From Atopsyche davidsoni (Eukaryota; Arthropoda; Insecta; Trichoptera; Hydrobiosidae): a DNA stretch of 64,000 bases. The stretch spans positions 3,552,501 to 3,616,500 of the forward strand of contig JAILWY010000005.1 of assembly GCA_022113835.1 (NCBI GenBank), read 5' to 3'. Position 1 is the stretch's first letter. Each line of letters opens with the position of its first letter. Under the pieces are notes generated by a model. The model was not told where the DNA came from, ran no database searches, and saw only the letters and a program-made list of their open reading frames with translations. This document shows positions 13,571 through 26,639 of this stretch, piece after piece. Made by a program: the position numbers and the translations under genes.

Positions 13571-13950
13571 TACACAACATGTGAGTCTACACTTCTCCTA
13601 CTCTACAAGTTTCTCACATTGTGTGGCACCACGGTGGCGCACTAGCTCATTCCTCAAAACAAAAACCATATTTACGACGACCATAAAACCACCATTTAAG
13701 GAAACTCCTAAGGAAACCATTCATCATTCGGAAACCAGAATTTGCATAATACGCTCGGAGACCTGCGGGGCGGGGAGTGGTCAAAAATCCGAAACCATTC
13801 CACACCTCAATTAAGAGGGGCCAAATTGATTAACGTGCCCTGCTACACACTTTTCAGTTTAACTTACACGTGGAAACGCCCCTGAAGACGCCCCCGCGAA
13901 GAAGTCACGGTCCGTAAGAGTTCTGGATGAAAGCAACTTTCGTTATGGGT
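13571..13950. other. GC-richer island
   Basis: A 77-codon plus-strand frame lies here, but its product is serine/threonine-rich and unrecognised. A second GC-rich patch follows at 13868-13915. Could be regulatory. Confidence 0.25.
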
Positions 13951-14649
13951 GGTGAAATTTGAAAAAACCTGATTATTTTGTTTGATAACAAAACAGGAAT
14001 TTATCACAAAAGGTTTTTTTTTATAATATTCATATGTGAATAGCCAAAACATCAAACAAGAAGATTTCGACAATTTTTATTATTGAACGCTTTCCAAAGA
14101 CTTCATCACATTATTGTAAAAAAATATATTTGTGATCGGTGAAATGTAGTGCACAAACAAAACAGGCTTCAAAATCAATGTTAAATGCCTAATACGTGTT
14201 AAAAAAAACGCTTTTTCAGTCATAATGTGTATTTTGTAACCAACGTGAAACAGTAATATATATCGTAATATACCACCTTGAAATGTATATACGCATTTCG
14301 AGACGAATGTTTATTTTAAATTATTAAATACACCAAAAAACCTTCATATTAATGAATTTGTTGAAAATTAATCGAATAATATTTTTTGTTGATTTTATCA
14401 TTGTTGATTGTAATTTTGCTGAAAACATTTCTATTGTTTTGTTTGTTTTTTTCATGCTGACAGAAACTGTCACCGTCTTGTCAATCAGATGAATTGATTA
14501 TTGTGCCGAAACACTTATATTTTAACATAACACTTATTCTTCAAAACATCTATATAGGCACACACAAGAAAATTTGCATATTTTTTTATATGAAACATTA
14601 AAAAGTATTAAATAAGAAGTTAAAAAAATAAGAGTATCTTTATGAGTGA
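13951..14649. other. AT-rich non-coding DNA
   Basis: Nothing recognised. Confidence 0.55.
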
Positions 14650-14988
14650 TTAGCATGTAGAACTGTTTTTCCACCTATCACGCAAACCACAACCGTGAAT
14701 GAGAGGTCGGTGCATTAAAAACGCAACGCTCTCTCTCTGGCACACTGCACAGTGGGTGCAAATCATCACAAAGCGTGCATCTCAACTGCATGCAGTGCAT
14801 CGAGTGCATGCAGGCGTGACGTAAGACCGCGGGGAGGGGCAGGTGGTGCGGGTCCACCAGACCGGGACGCGCGCACCGGAAGGAAGCGCCCAGCTGATCG
14901 TGTCGGCGATTAGGAAGTCCCACTCTTGAACCCTGAATGTGGCCACCGCCGTGACGTCAACGTCATAATAATTATCCCCACTCCATTA
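14650..14988. promoter_or_regulatory. GC-rich island with CRE sites
   Basis: The block carries a perfect CRE palindrome TGACGTCA at 14952-14959, followed at once by ACGTCA, and a half-variant TGACGTAA near 14818. A cluster of TGCATGCAG-type strings spans 14787-14813. CREs bind CREB/ATF bZIP factors in animals. An 81-codon minus-strand frame here is not recognised. Proposed as a regulatory island; the role is inference. Confidence 0.4.
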
Positions 14989-15418
14989 TTAACACACCAA
15001 AGGCGGGGCGGGTACTAGTACCCGTTTCGCGGACTGCTGTCTAAAGGCGTATTAATACGTTTTTAGATGTGTTTACTCTAAAAGCGGCAGAAGGTAATTT
15101 TACTCTTTAGGTTTACAGCTCGTAATGTTTGTTTAGAACTCGTCAACGTTATTTCTACCAATACTGTCCAGTGATTCTGAACAAAGTGACAATGAAGAAG
15201 TGGAGTGGCAAGATAATGATAATCCTCCAATTGTTGAACAATTTTTAAGACAAAGTGGTGTGTGATGCCAAGTAATCCGCAAAGTGTGTATGAAGTGGTT
15301 CAACTTTTTATAGGAAACAGTTTATTTGACTACTTGCAAATCTACGCGATTGCAATTTTATGCGAATTTCGTCCGCTTCGCACATCAGTTTAGTCAATTT
15401 GGTTACCCGCTGTGTTAA
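14989..15418 (+). mobile_element. piggyBac-like non-autonomous element, copy 1
   Basis: TTAA flanks both ends (14989-14992 and 15415-15418). The left end reads CACACCAAAGGCGGGGCGGG and the right ends ACCCGCTGTG. The interior keeps a decayed reading frame giving SDSEQSDNEEVE, an acidic stretch, then NPQSVYEVVQLFI, which resembles the start of the piggyBac transposase core (acidic N-terminus, then a P.xY-LFF-type helix). The catalytic DDD region is absent. Two sub-terminal palindromes, GGGTACTAGTACCC (15010-15023) and CGTATTAATACG (15048-15059), may be transposase binding sites. The right end is shorter than in the other copies. Confidence 0.75.
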
Positions 15419-15780
15419 CAGAAATATTGCACAATTTGACTGGATTATATTCCCTCAAACACCGAGGAAAGTAATTATTGATTCTCTTTATCGCAAGAAT
15501 GGCAAAATAAAACAGTCGCATGACCATAAAAGATACACAATACAACATCAGTGTATACCGTCTCTCACCTGGACAGCAGTCCTTACAAGCCCCCCTGTGT
15601 CCCCTTTGTCCTTTCTGACCTTCGCACGACCAGCTGGTCTGCTGCTTCTAACATCTTCATCATCGACGCCTGCCGTCACGACCTGGTCCCCGGCACTGCA
15701 CAGTCGTCAATCATGACACCGACATTATGCATGCAGAGGTGCTCTGTGCTGCAAAATGTTTACGTTTTTAAAAATCTAAT
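15419..15780. other. GC-richer stretch between two transposons
   Basis: Frames of 118 and 128 codons overlap here. The longer one runs on into the adjacent foldback element, so it cannot be a gene as it stands. The GC-rich core at 15560-15715 encodes nothing I recognise. Confidence 0.3.
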
Positions 15781-15912
15781 TGACAGAGAGTACTTGGTGG
15801 CATTGCATTTTAATATTTTTGATAATACCAACGTGAAAGGTTGGCGAAACCGGTCACAAATAAAAACGAACACGTGGAAAATCACTCAAGTATTTTACTC
15901 AAAAATATTAAA
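15781..15912. mobile_element. Palindromic foldback element, copy 2
   Basis: Begins TGACAGAGAGTACTTGGTGG, contains CCAACGTGAAAGGTTGGC and GAAACCGGTCAC, and ends TCACTCAAGTATTTTACTC followed by AAAAATATTAAAA. The left arm is shortened by an internal deletion, so it no longer folds along its whole length. Confidence 0.85.
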
Positions 15913-16550
15913 AAGAATAAATCTTCAATATATGTGAATGCATCAGTAATTATTCAAAATAGTAATACTTGATTGCAATGTTCAACCGGTTGGCTTTTAG
16001 TAAAAAAATGCATGTAAAATATTTAGCTGATTGTGATTGATTGGTTTAATAAATGAATAGGTTTGCACTAAAAAATATTATTTTAACGATTCGTTAAATC
16101 CTGACATTTAATTTTATTTCAAATTTGATGAATGTTCTTCTAATGATACAAAAAAGTAAATCAAAAATACATGTATGGTACCTGCTTTTACTCTAAATTA
16201 AATGTCGTCATTGGATTTATACGTAACTACACTTTTGTCGTAAATTTTAATATGACATAAAAGTATAAAAATTATTTTAAATATAAATATGAGTTTCAAA
16301 CCTTGACGACAAAACAGGATAAATAAATCATTTACAATTGTTTAGATTTATTTATTGATTTCAATGTCTTTAAAAGTATAATTCAAGCAACCATGAAATG
16401 AAATGCCAAAACTAATTTTTAGCTTAACTTATATTCGAATGCTTTTATTATCAAAAAAGGTTTTAATCTTTATTTAACATTAAAATTTAATTAGGTACAT
16501 ACGATTTTATGATAATAAAATTTTGTCGTAAATACATTTTTAATCTTTTA
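15913..16550. other. AT-rich non-coding DNA
   Basis: Nothing recognised. Confidence 0.55.
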
Positions 16551-16811
16551 TTTTCAGGAAAAAATATTAATTTCAGGAATCAGATCCAATCGGCGGGTTT
16601 CCTGTTCCGCGTGTCCGTCCATTTACTCCGTTTAGCACATTCCGCATCGATTTACATTCGCATTACATCAAAAAAAAACCGGGCCCGTTCCTTCATCACA
16701 ATGCCTGTCCATAAATCACCAGATCCACACCCAGGACTTGCTGTCTGCGGCGACGTAAATACTGGGGTGACCAACCGTCACACTGATATTGGAACACCGC
16801 TCTATTCATAA
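16551..16811 (+). other. GC-richer island after a splice-acceptor-like tract
   Basis: TTTTATTTTCAG/G at about 16546-16558 looks like a 3' splice site, and a 100-codon frame follows. The product is not recognised and the AT-rich context makes such acceptor matches common. A short exon is possible but unsupported. Confidence 0.2.
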
Positions 16812-16934
16812 AGGATATTTTAATTTTCCTACACAAGCTCTCAGAATCACATGAAATTAAACTAAATAATTTTTAGCTTGTTTTTATAACGAATAAATCG
16901 TGAATTTTTTACTCATGACAAACTGCTTTGATTT

Positions 16935-17393
16935 TTAAGAGCGTGATAGCAAATTCGAGTTTTTTGACTTTTTGCTTGTACCTATTGCGAAAAATCGACT
17001 GCACCAATCAAAAAAAATTAAATTCAGAAAGTTAGATACATCCTTTCTTCTACTACCATTTTTTTTTATTTCTTATAATTTACTTTTAATATGATAAATA
17101 TGTGTTTTTCCGATTGAAGTTTCGGGATTGGAGTTTTGCGATGTTCCTGTTCCAAGAATCCTAAACATTTATGACTCTTTTTTTCAATGTCTAAGAAAAT
17201 TTAAAGTAACTTCAATCGGAAAAACACATATTTATCATATTAAAAGTAAATTATAAGAAATAAAAAAAAGGTAGAAGAAAAAAGGATGTATCTAACTTTC
17301 TGCGTTTGAATTTTTTTGATTGGTGCAGTCGATTTTTCGCAATAGGTACAAGCAAAAAGTCAAAAAACTCGAATTTGCTATCACGGCTCTTAA
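16935..17393. mobile_element. Large TTAA-flanked hairpin (foldback) element
   Basis: The left arm (16935-17121) and right arm (17208-17393) are near-perfect reverse complements of about 187 bp, separated by an 86-bp loop. Each arm starts with TTAAGAGC at the outside, giving TTAA at both borders as in piggyBac-type target duplications. Visible differences between the arms are a few single bases and short indels in A/T runs. No reading frame is present. Transcription through it would give a long double-stranded RNA hairpin. Confidence 0.9.
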
Positions 17394-18380
17394 TATGTTT
17401 TTCAGGTATGACATAACCATTAATATTACTTATTTATTTAAATTTAAATTATCCCCATACTAGAGCTGAAAATAATGTGCCTTTAATCACATCACATTAA
17501 AATCTTTATATAAGAATGCTGCTGTGTCCCAATAACATTCGTTAAGGATTCATCTCTCATGATCACAAGTCCACGCTCTATCTACCGATCCAACTAATGA
17601 GTAAATTGACACATATATATTTTTAAGGGAATTCGAGTGATGGTAATTTCATACGGAAATGTACTTCAATGTGGTCACCCTACTTCACACGCAACATCGT
17701 TAGTCAAATATCCCCAGCATATTCTGACAGCGTATGAGCTCTCAAGGTACAGGGTGTTTGAAATGTAAAGCAGATTGTTCTGTGCTGTTGTCTCTGCTGT
17801 CTGTGGACTATGAGTCGTTGTCATCGGTGTCTCCGGCCTTTGTGCAAGCTCAATAATTATTATTGGAGTTTGCACATGTCTTCAATAAAATATTATTTAT
17901 CACATAGACGACCGTCTTTTGAATGGATTAGATGCTTATTGTCTACACAACAAAAACATGCGTCATATTTAAAATATTATACAATTATAATGCAATAAAC
18001 AGTTATTTATTGGTCTTAAAACATGGTTTTATACAGTATAAATTCTTTTTATAATAAATAAAATATTTAGAGGATTTAGCTCTGACTCGATGATTCACGG
18101 TCGCTAAATTTTTCTCATGGTGTTTTATCTACAGTTTTATTCACAAATAAAGTATTATAATTTTAATATAAAATGCTTAAACCTTATAAGCGTTTAAAAT
18201 GATATTCATGAATCTGTAACTCCACTATTACTATCGTGGCCTGGTGCTGTATCAAATTACAAGTGAAGCCGATGTACCCAATTAATAGACAAATATTTGT
18301 TGCGTCTCAAAAAAACTATTTCTCGAATCGATTACCTAAAAATATATTGTTGAAAAAGGTACAATTTAAATTATATATTT
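17394..18380. other. AT-rich non-coding DNA
   Basis: Contains short chance frames at 17675-17998 only. Nothing recognised. Confidence 0.5.
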
Positions 18381-18640
18381 TTTAAGCAAAGCCGACTCCG
18401 ACTTGGGCCCGGTGACGTCACGTCCTCTAACAAGGGGCCTGCGCCTGACGCGGCGTTTCAATTAGTTTTTTAAATGTTTTTGTTTCTGAAAAAACCCATT
18501 TTCGGCTCGGATCCGACTTGTTTATTTAGAGCGAACATAACGGGAGAGCCGGTGCAGAAGAGTGTGCTTAATTTAGACACAATTCTCCGGAAACTACCAA
18601 TCGCAGTGATACAGTTTTAAACCAGACTAATCACCGCCAA
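18381..18640. promoter_or_regulatory. GC-richer island with CRE palindrome
   Basis: TGACGTCACG with a perfect CRE at 18413-18420, in a CpG-rich patch (GGGCCCGG before it, CTGACGCGGCG after it). A function as an enhancer or promoter is inferred only from motif and composition. Confidence 0.35.
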
Positions 18641-19022
18641 AGCATTACACCGAATAACTACTGTTAAATTTCTAAAAAGCCACTTGAGTTTTCACGGGTA
18701 ATTTTTGATTGATCTCATTATTTTACAAGCAAATATACATTATGATTACTTTTTTACTAACGCGCTAGCTAAACGACATACTTACGACAACGACTAACGA
18801 TTTTTGTTGTAGTGTTTGAAGTTTTCCGTCCTCCAGTGTTTCAGCCTCCATGTTGAGAATATTTTTAAGAGTTAACAACTCGATAAGGCATTCTGGCATG
18901 AAGTCCGAAAGCATAAAAAATTTCAGCACTCAATAACCAAAATCAACGAATAAAAATGGCTGAAAAATTAGGGCAACGATATCACACTTGCAATTAGCAA
19001 TTCAAATTCTCGTTCAGTTGCA
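18641..19022. other. AT-rich non-coding DNA
   Basis: Nothing recognised. Confidence 0.5.
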
Positions 19023-19099
19023 GTGCCATTATAGTTCAATTGGCAAGAGTACTGAGCCACAAAAGTCGTAGAGGTATGAATTCAAATCCCACTTATGCT
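19023..19099 (+). pseudogene. tRNA-like relic (box A and box B)
   Basis: TAGTTCAATTGG fits an internal Pol III box A and ATTCAAATCCC a box B, at normal tRNA spacing. The D-arm can pair (GTTC with GAGT, using wobbles), but neither the acceptor arm nor the T-stem pairs. It is a decayed tRNA or the head of a tRNA-derived SINE. No tail or target duplication was recognised. Confidence 0.35.
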
Positions 19100-22000
19100 A
19101 TTTCTTTGCTAAGAATTTTTAAAATACGTTGATAACTCGAATCAAATTAATTTATCAGTATACATCTTGATTATTATTATAAGTACTAATAAAAATAAAA
19201 AATTCGGACGGAATATTATGTGAAATTTTATGTTGAATATTTCAAGATTGCGTCAACCACGTTTTGATTATTTATAATTCAGATACCCAATAAAAATGCA
19301 GCGTTTTAATTCCGAAAGCTCTTAATTTCTTGAACAATTTATTTTTTGTATTTGAAAAACGCCGACTGTAAAAATGTACATAAATACCGATTGACAAAAT
19401 TCCCTAAAAACTATTTGTAAGCAAACTCATTAAAATATTTTTCCCATGCTATTTCACACTTGCCGGCCGGTTTGCTTGGATTCTTTCATAGCTAATTTGT
19501 CCCACACTTCACACATCTCGGTTTATCCTACAAGGAGCCATTCATGGAGCTTGATGGCCGCGAGAGGATACCGACCCCTCTGAGGACTCTACAAAGGCGA
19601 TAACAAAAAACGTCTTTCTTTCACGAGGTTTGAACATCCTAATAGATATGCCGCCTGTAAACCGAGAAGGAGGAAGCGAAACTTACTCTTCATAAAATAT
19701 ACTGCCTTATACAGAGTCGGTAACTAAAGCATATCTATGTTAAATATGGTTTACTAACGACTAGAATTATCTTAGCTTGCTTATTATTTTATTGTTTTGC
19801 AGCTTGTGATTATATACTTAAGCCAGCTGGCTGGTGGTATCTAAATAAGATGAATTAGCTACAAAAACTTATTGTATTACTGTAGTGTCATTTAAACACA
19901 TGGATAAGTATTTAAATATAAGGTATTTAAATACAATAATATGATACAAAACTACCATTAATTATTACAGGTATAACGTATTTGCTTTGTGGTGAATGAA
20001 TTATACAATACTTTGAAGATGCGACACGCATTTAATTTATTTAAATAATTTTAAAATTAGAAAATAACATTAATAAAGTAGTCTGTCGTGAATTAAGATG
20101 ACCCGGTAAAGAATATATCCATTTCAATCTAGTCCTTAAAATATGGTGTGTATGGACTATTGTGAGTCTTTACACGCTCTAATCAACAGTTTTTACATAT
20201 TATCTACATATAAAGCTGCCTACACACGGAAGAAGCACAGGTCGCTACAATTTATTGTTTTTAAAGGTATTCCATTTTTCCTAAAACCAACAAACGCTTA
20301 ATATTATTTTCGGTGTAATGACCTCCGGTCGTATATAAATCCCACTCAATACCAAAATATGCCAGTAGGTGTAAATTTCTCGATAGTAAACATTATCCGA
20401 CAGATAAATCCAAACATATTTTTTATTTATAGCTTCTTGACAAATTGTTTAGATGGCCGATTTATTATACCATTATCAATGACTCATCGGCTGAGAAACG
20501 CAAAAATCAATCTTTGAATATTCTTGTTTCGATTCGTTTTTTTGTAAACTCGTTTAAAGTAATTTCAATGGATGGAAAATAATATTTTTATTTTAAAAAA
20601 GTTTAAATGTATATTAAAAAAACCAGTTGTCTTCGATGGGTGATATTTGTGCCTTGGTAAATGAAAATAATGAAATTCAAGCCTAGGCTGCTATTTATGT
20701 TTTTTTTAAAATACTTGGTCTACGATACGTGATCTCGTAAATTGAACAAAGCCTTAAACAACCCCCAATACTGATAAGAAAATAACGGAAATATAAAGCA
20801 ATTATCGTCCCTCACAATTGCTGGACAACGATTATGATTAGACTGCTTCAAAAGTTCACTTTTTTCTTTCACTCTTCAATAGGAAAGCTTTCAAATTATC
20901 GGATAGCGCTTACAGCGTGGTAGAAGCTCTATTCCCATGAAAATAGAAAAGCCTGAAATCTGGTTCAGAGTTGAAATGAATTATTAATTCTATTCGTACA
21001 TACCATTAAAGATATACTCTTTTAGGAACAACTTTTAATTTCTACTAGTAAAAGATTGTTAAATCATCGCCTTAATAAATAATATGATTTTTTATTAATT
21101 CATTCATAATTTTGTTTAGACATCTTTCTATATAATCTATTGTTCAAACTACATTTGGTTTAACCATTTTTATAGTATTTTATTAAACGTATGTTACGGT
21201 TCTTCAGAATGATGTATAATGATCCAATACATTTACAACCGATCCTTACAAGGTGAATACTGGATAGTTCAGTGTTATTATTGTTTTGTAATCTTTTATT
21301 GTTATTTTGTGTCGTTTTAATGTATTTTATTGCATAAAAAGCGTCTTTTATTCGGTATTCTGACAGACTCGTGGCAATAAAATCAAACAACAATACCTTA
21401 AAGCAACTTTACGACTATGTCTTACTTCATAAAGGTGGAATTAAATAATTCTAATGATGTCAAAGGTATATTATTAGGTACTTTAACATACATCAAATAT
21501 TTAAAACGTCTTAAAATCTTCTACAACATAGAATCTCTATGTCATTAAATTTAACATTTTCTTGTAAATTTTCTATTTGATACTAATGCATACAACTAAG
21601 GTCAGTTAATTTTATCTTTTCATGTTCATATTTTATTCACATAAAAGTAATAATTTATGATAGTAGGACAAAAACTTAGCTTTTAAATTATATAAATGGT
21701 TATGGTTAATAATTTTTCTTTGGTTACTGCTGCAAATAGGCTATATGCATGTTTTATACTTTCTTGAATGGTTTCATGCCATTCATGCGTGACAAAGACA
21801 AAATCACTTAGCAATTCTTGTAGTCTCTCTCACACAGCAATCCATATTGAAATAATTTAGCACCTATTTCGTATATAAATCTCTGAGAGTACTTAGTTAT
21901 GCCACTGTGGTGACTATTGTATTCGGTTCTTGTCCATTGAACCGAAGTCATTTGCAGTTTTACTGAAGCGTTACTAGGAGTCGTTGTACGGCCTTCAGTC

Positions 22001-22609
22001 AACTGTCTAACCAATTACACCCAAAGACAGGCCATTCGGAATATCATACTAAATTGATCATAGACTCTATGGATTCATTGTTGTGCTAATTGAAGTAAGA
22101 GACTTTAACAAGTTTAACAAACATAAATGAATGTGGAATTTATACAATGCTGAGTCTACATTTCGACGTTCCGTGGTAGCTATTGGATTTATCTTCAGAA
22201 AAGTTTATGCATTACAATGGCTGCATTTATTGGTATTTAAAATTGAAGTAACCAAATACCTTTTATTCAAAACATTTTTAAAGTAATTGTGCTCTTTTCA
22301 TGCAGTCAAAACTATTTGAGACCATTTCAATATAAACTTCTATGTCACTGTAAATGCTTACTTCTATGTTATTTAAAATGAGTGTCAGGTTTAATTACTC
22401 AAAACCTAAACATCATATAGGATAAAAGGAATCAAAAAAAAAATGTGCCAATTTGATTTAAAAATTGTGACTAATTCCTATGCCTGTAAAAGGAAATTTA
22501 TTAAAAGTTTTCATGATTATACAGTAAGTAATTATTATAAAAATACTTTATAAATAGCATATACGTTTCTAGCCTACGTGATTACAAAAAAAATTAGAGC
22601 ATGAATACA
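19100..22609. other. AT-rich DNA with a GC-richer patch
   Basis: A patch at about 19455-19680 is GC-richer and unrecognised. A sequence GCTGCCTACACACGG near 20216 resembles the end of the candidate repeat at 44985-45110. The rest shows no feature. Confidence 0.45.
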
Positions 22610-22880
22610 AAGATTTTAAGGTCGAGAGGTCGTTATAAAAATGTCATTAAGCAATTCACATCGCGATTTATATCCCATTTGATTTAAATTGGACCATTTC
22701 TGTCGGTGCGTGCGCTACGTATTCAATATTTTTAATCCACGCGATCAGCTCCCTTCGTTATGTGAGCATTTATACATAATACGTTATTTATTTTAACTAG
22801 TTCGTATTGATATTGCCACGATATGCGGCCTTTGAACAAGGTATTTGGATAAAAAAGTCAAAGCATTTATAAAATCGCCG
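22610..22880. other. Slightly GC-richer stretch
   Basis: No open frame and no repeat seen; composition alone marks it off from the flanks. Confidence 0.2.
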
Positions 22881-25539
22881 CCAAAAGGGTTATTTTATAT
22901 ATATAAGTTAATTATACTACCGATGTTAAAATATTATATAATTTTTGTATATGTTCAAATATTGACTTGATTTATTTAAAAATATTTTTTTTAGATATTT
23001 TTTAGTTAATTTTTATTACTGACCAAAGATTTCTCTTTATTCAGAAGTTAAATTGTTTTCAATACTCAACAGTAAATAAATACAAGTCGCATCATACTTA
23101 TTGAAATAAAGAGTTAATACCATATTTATTATTTCAATCTTATTGACATTAAAAACAACAATTAATCTTAAAGAAACAACCATTTGAATAAATTATTTAA
23201 AAAATATATTTTACAAAGATATATTGAACTCAATCGAAAATAATACTTTTTAGGTGTTAATATATCTAATGGCAAATCCATAAAACTTTTAAAAAGATAT
23301 TATTTTTTTACTATCGACGCTCTGCTGTCACAGAAAGTGCTTTTAAAAGTGCTTTTTAAATCAATTCAACTTTCCAATGTCCATGGACGTTGTTTTCTCT
23401 GAACAGTAGGCCATTTTTGATATCACCGCATCGGTAGTCAATTTCCTTCGATGTAGAATATCAGTTGAGTGTATAATATAATAGTATCACTTGTGATATA
23501 TTATATATTGGGTATGTGTGCAATGATTAATTACGCAATACAAACTTCGTGTAAAATGCGTACACTGAAGCTCAGACAATCTGAGAATGGCAAAACACAA
23601 AACCACACCACTCTGCAAAAGTTTAAGACCCCAAGTGAACGGCAAATAAAAACACTTTAGAAAGTATTCAGAGGTCATTGCAGCAGTTTCTGATTTGATG
23701 GGTTTAAGGACTTTTGGAAATAAAAATTCTAAGTCGAGGAGCAAGTGCTTTGATTTGAATATAACTTTTTTTATATACTTAATTTTAAACCTATCGGTTT
23801 TTTTATATCCCTAGCATACCAAATTGATAATCAAGATATTGTCATCATTGTAAAAACATCCCCAAAGCGGCATCGGCTTAAATCCATTTGTACAAAATTG
23901 GGGGGTTGATAAACATTGTTCTCTTCTTTACAAAATCGTTAGAATGATACTGCAGCCTCGATATAATAGATAGTAAAGTACACACTTAATCGCATGGGTG
24001 CGTGAAAAATAGCGAATACAATACAAAAAAAAGGATTGATAACCACTGCGTCGTATTATCCTCGATATGAACTATCTGGAGATTAGTGACACGCAAATCA
24101 ACTAAGGCCCTGGCAGCCCAGTGACTCTCAATTTTTATAGTTTGATAAATAATAAACACTGTTATCCAAAACAGACGATATTCATAAAAAAGCTTTTTCA
24201 ATATTTAATTAAAAGAAACACATGATCAGAAGTTTAAAACATCAAATTTTATTTTTCTTATAATACTTTGCTTTTGATATTTACAACAAATAACAACTTA
24301 TTATTAACAGATAAGAGATATAATTAGTGTTTTAAAATATGTACAGATAACTTCATTATTGAAGAACCACTATACAACACAATAACCCTCATGAGGCTTA
24401 CTGTCGCAGCTCACCCCAAAACTCCCGGATTGATATGTTACTGAAACGTCACGGGCCAATTTGAATAAATAAATAATCGCACAGACCCATAGACCCCACG
24501 GTGAAATAATAAATAAATGTCCGTGCTATGAATGCGTTTTAATTCTAGAGCAACTATCACCCCTGCATTTTGTTCTACACACTTTAGGGTTGGTCGCGAG
24601 CAAAACGACAGAGCACTTTCTGATGTATTTTTTTCTTCTTTTTTGCGGTACAATGTTGGGCTGTGTAAAAGAGATGGGTTTAGTGGGTCTTGCTGTTCGG
24701 ATATTGCGCTCGCTTTGTAGTGTCACTGTATCCACATAATATAAAAGCTAATTGTCACTATTGTGAGGTGGAGTGCTAGAGTGTAGGACTTGGTTCTAGG
24801 GACAGGTGGTATAAATTCGTAACGGTTGATCCCATAAATACTTAGTTAAATTAAAATGAAACCATGTGAGTCGTACACAGAGTTTTATGCACTGAAGTCA
24901 GTGCAAATTTTATGTGACTTTATTTTTATTATAAGCCATTAATAAACTTAAATTATTGTACATTTAACTTCACAGTACTTATAAATGAAATAAAAGATGT
25001 TTTCACTCAATAAATATTGTAAGGTTTATCACCAGTACTTATTTACAAACAATTTTTAATGTATCATTTAGTCTTAAATAATGACAACCTGCCGTCTTGC
25101 GAAATCTCTCCGTTTTTTACAAACTTAAATTATTTAATCTAAAATTGTCTTGTGAACATGCTTTAATCCTATTTGAAACTTTAATCAGCGTTACTGCATT
25201 AATTTAAAAAAAAAAATTGTTTTTACTTAGGTGAAATAATTCTGGATTACTGTATAAATAGACCTGTAAAGTGAAATGAAGATGCTTGAATTTAATTTTA
25301 AAAATGTTTGAATAAAGTGAATTCCCATAAATTAAGATTAATGTGAGTTATGCACTTCACTATTACGAAAAGACCAAGCAGAATAGTTTTATCAATGCAA
25401 ACTTTTAAATGAACACTGAAATGGGACAGATTAATTCAAATGTAGGAAAATAGGAATAGAAAGATCACTTAGACTGTCTTTTTGCTATAAAAAAAGAGTA
25501 TGAATGCATACTTTATATGAACGAGTGATTAGAATTCTT
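22881..25539. other. AT-rich non-coding DNA
   Basis: Several frames of 60-85 codons overlap on both strands at 23470-23745 and 24430-24735. None is recognisable, and mutual overlap argues for chance. Confidence 0.5.
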
Positions 25540-25790
25540 CGTATTTGCAATGGGGATATTCCCACGTCACCAAAAAAACACTTCAGAATGCTGCACCCGA
25601 TGGAACACGACGCACCCTGTGGTAGTAAAAACAAAAACACCCCCAGCTGTTCACAAAGGATTTAATTTAGTGCTGGAGTGTTTGGAAATAAAAACACAAT
25701 CCCCTATGACCGTTCGATTCAGACCGCAGGTATTTTGCGCTGAATGTTTACCCTGGGGGTGTTAATGAGGGCTCGTGGTGTCTGCTCTCC
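25540..25790. other. GC-richer island bounded by an 11-bp inverted repeat
   Basis: AACACCCCCAG at 25636-25646 recurs inverted (CTGGGGGTGTT) at 25753-25763. The island carries a 71-codon plus-strand frame with no recognisable product. The inverted repeat may mark a small element, but no target duplication is evident. Confidence 0.3.
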
Positions 25791-26070
25791 ACGAAAGAAA
25801 GGCTTTTTTAATATGTACTGCTAAATAAATATATGCCCAATCGATCGCTATTCCAGCAAACTCATAAAAGTTTGGGTTATATCAAATCTTTAAAAAAATT
25901 ATGCTATCCTTGTTATAGATTTTGAAAAACGTGACCACGGATATTGTCAATCAAAATTTTATTCAACCATAACGTAACAATATTTTTGTATTAAATGTAT
26001 AATTGTATTACATTTTTATGATACGGAATCAATAAAGTTAAAATCAAGTTAAAACTTAACAACAATATAT

Positions 26071-26440
26071 GAAGTTTAGACCAACTTTTCTTTTACGATG
26101 ATTCTTGACCTTTATGATTATTACCTTGAGGATATGACCCACGCGGTCTTTTGAGATGCCTACTGTTTCAGCTATCTCGTGCACCTTCAATCGGCGGTCT
26201 GCCAATACGAGATCGTGGATTTTTGTCACGTTATCCTTCGTGGTAGCCATTTTCGGGCACCTGGGCGTGGCTCATCAAAAACGTTGAAACTCGTTATACC
26301 AATTTTTGACGGTCGCCATCGAAGGAGAAGAGTCACCGTACACAGCATCCAAGCGCTCTTTGATTTCGACAGTAGCCGTCTACGAGAATGTACTACACGA
26401 TAGTAAATCTCTCTTGCGATACTAGCACCATCGGGCAGTG
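26071..26440 (-). pseudogene. Mariner transposase N-terminal relic
   Basis: On the minus strand two blocks are clear. The upstream one (about 26280-26375) reads VEIKERLDAVYGD, then VKNWYNEFQR. The next (26120-26250) reads TTKDNVTKIHDLVLADRRLK, then VHEIAETVGISKDRVGHIL. These are the paired helix-turn-helix DNA-binding region of mariner transposases. Between them a small deletion and a frameshift destroy the FDEPRPGAP linker. After HIL the sequence leaves the family, so the catalytic domain is missing. The 64-codon open frame inside this relic is not a gene. Confidence 0.9.
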
Positions 26441-26639
26441 AGGCTAAGTACTTATCAAACCGCCCTCGTAGTGTTGTTTTCTAAATGAGTAGATTTAAAG
26501 GCTTTTTAAGTAAAACTTTATATCCGACTGTATCTCTCATCGTCCCGATAAGTATATAACTTGCCACTTTACACATTCATTATAATTATATCATACAAAT
26601 TCAAATGTTCAAATCTGTAAATCAACTCTCGCTTAATCC
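26441..26639. other. AT-rich spacer
   Basis: No feature seen. Confidence 0.45.

Noticed and set aside
15360..15937. 118- and 128-codon frames near the first piggyBac-like element
   Set aside because: They cross the boundaries of two transposons and overlap each other in different phases.
21930..22016. Possible tRNA on the minus strand (GTAATTGGTTAGACAG)
   Set aside because: The GGTTCAATGG string lies too far away and the arms do not pair.
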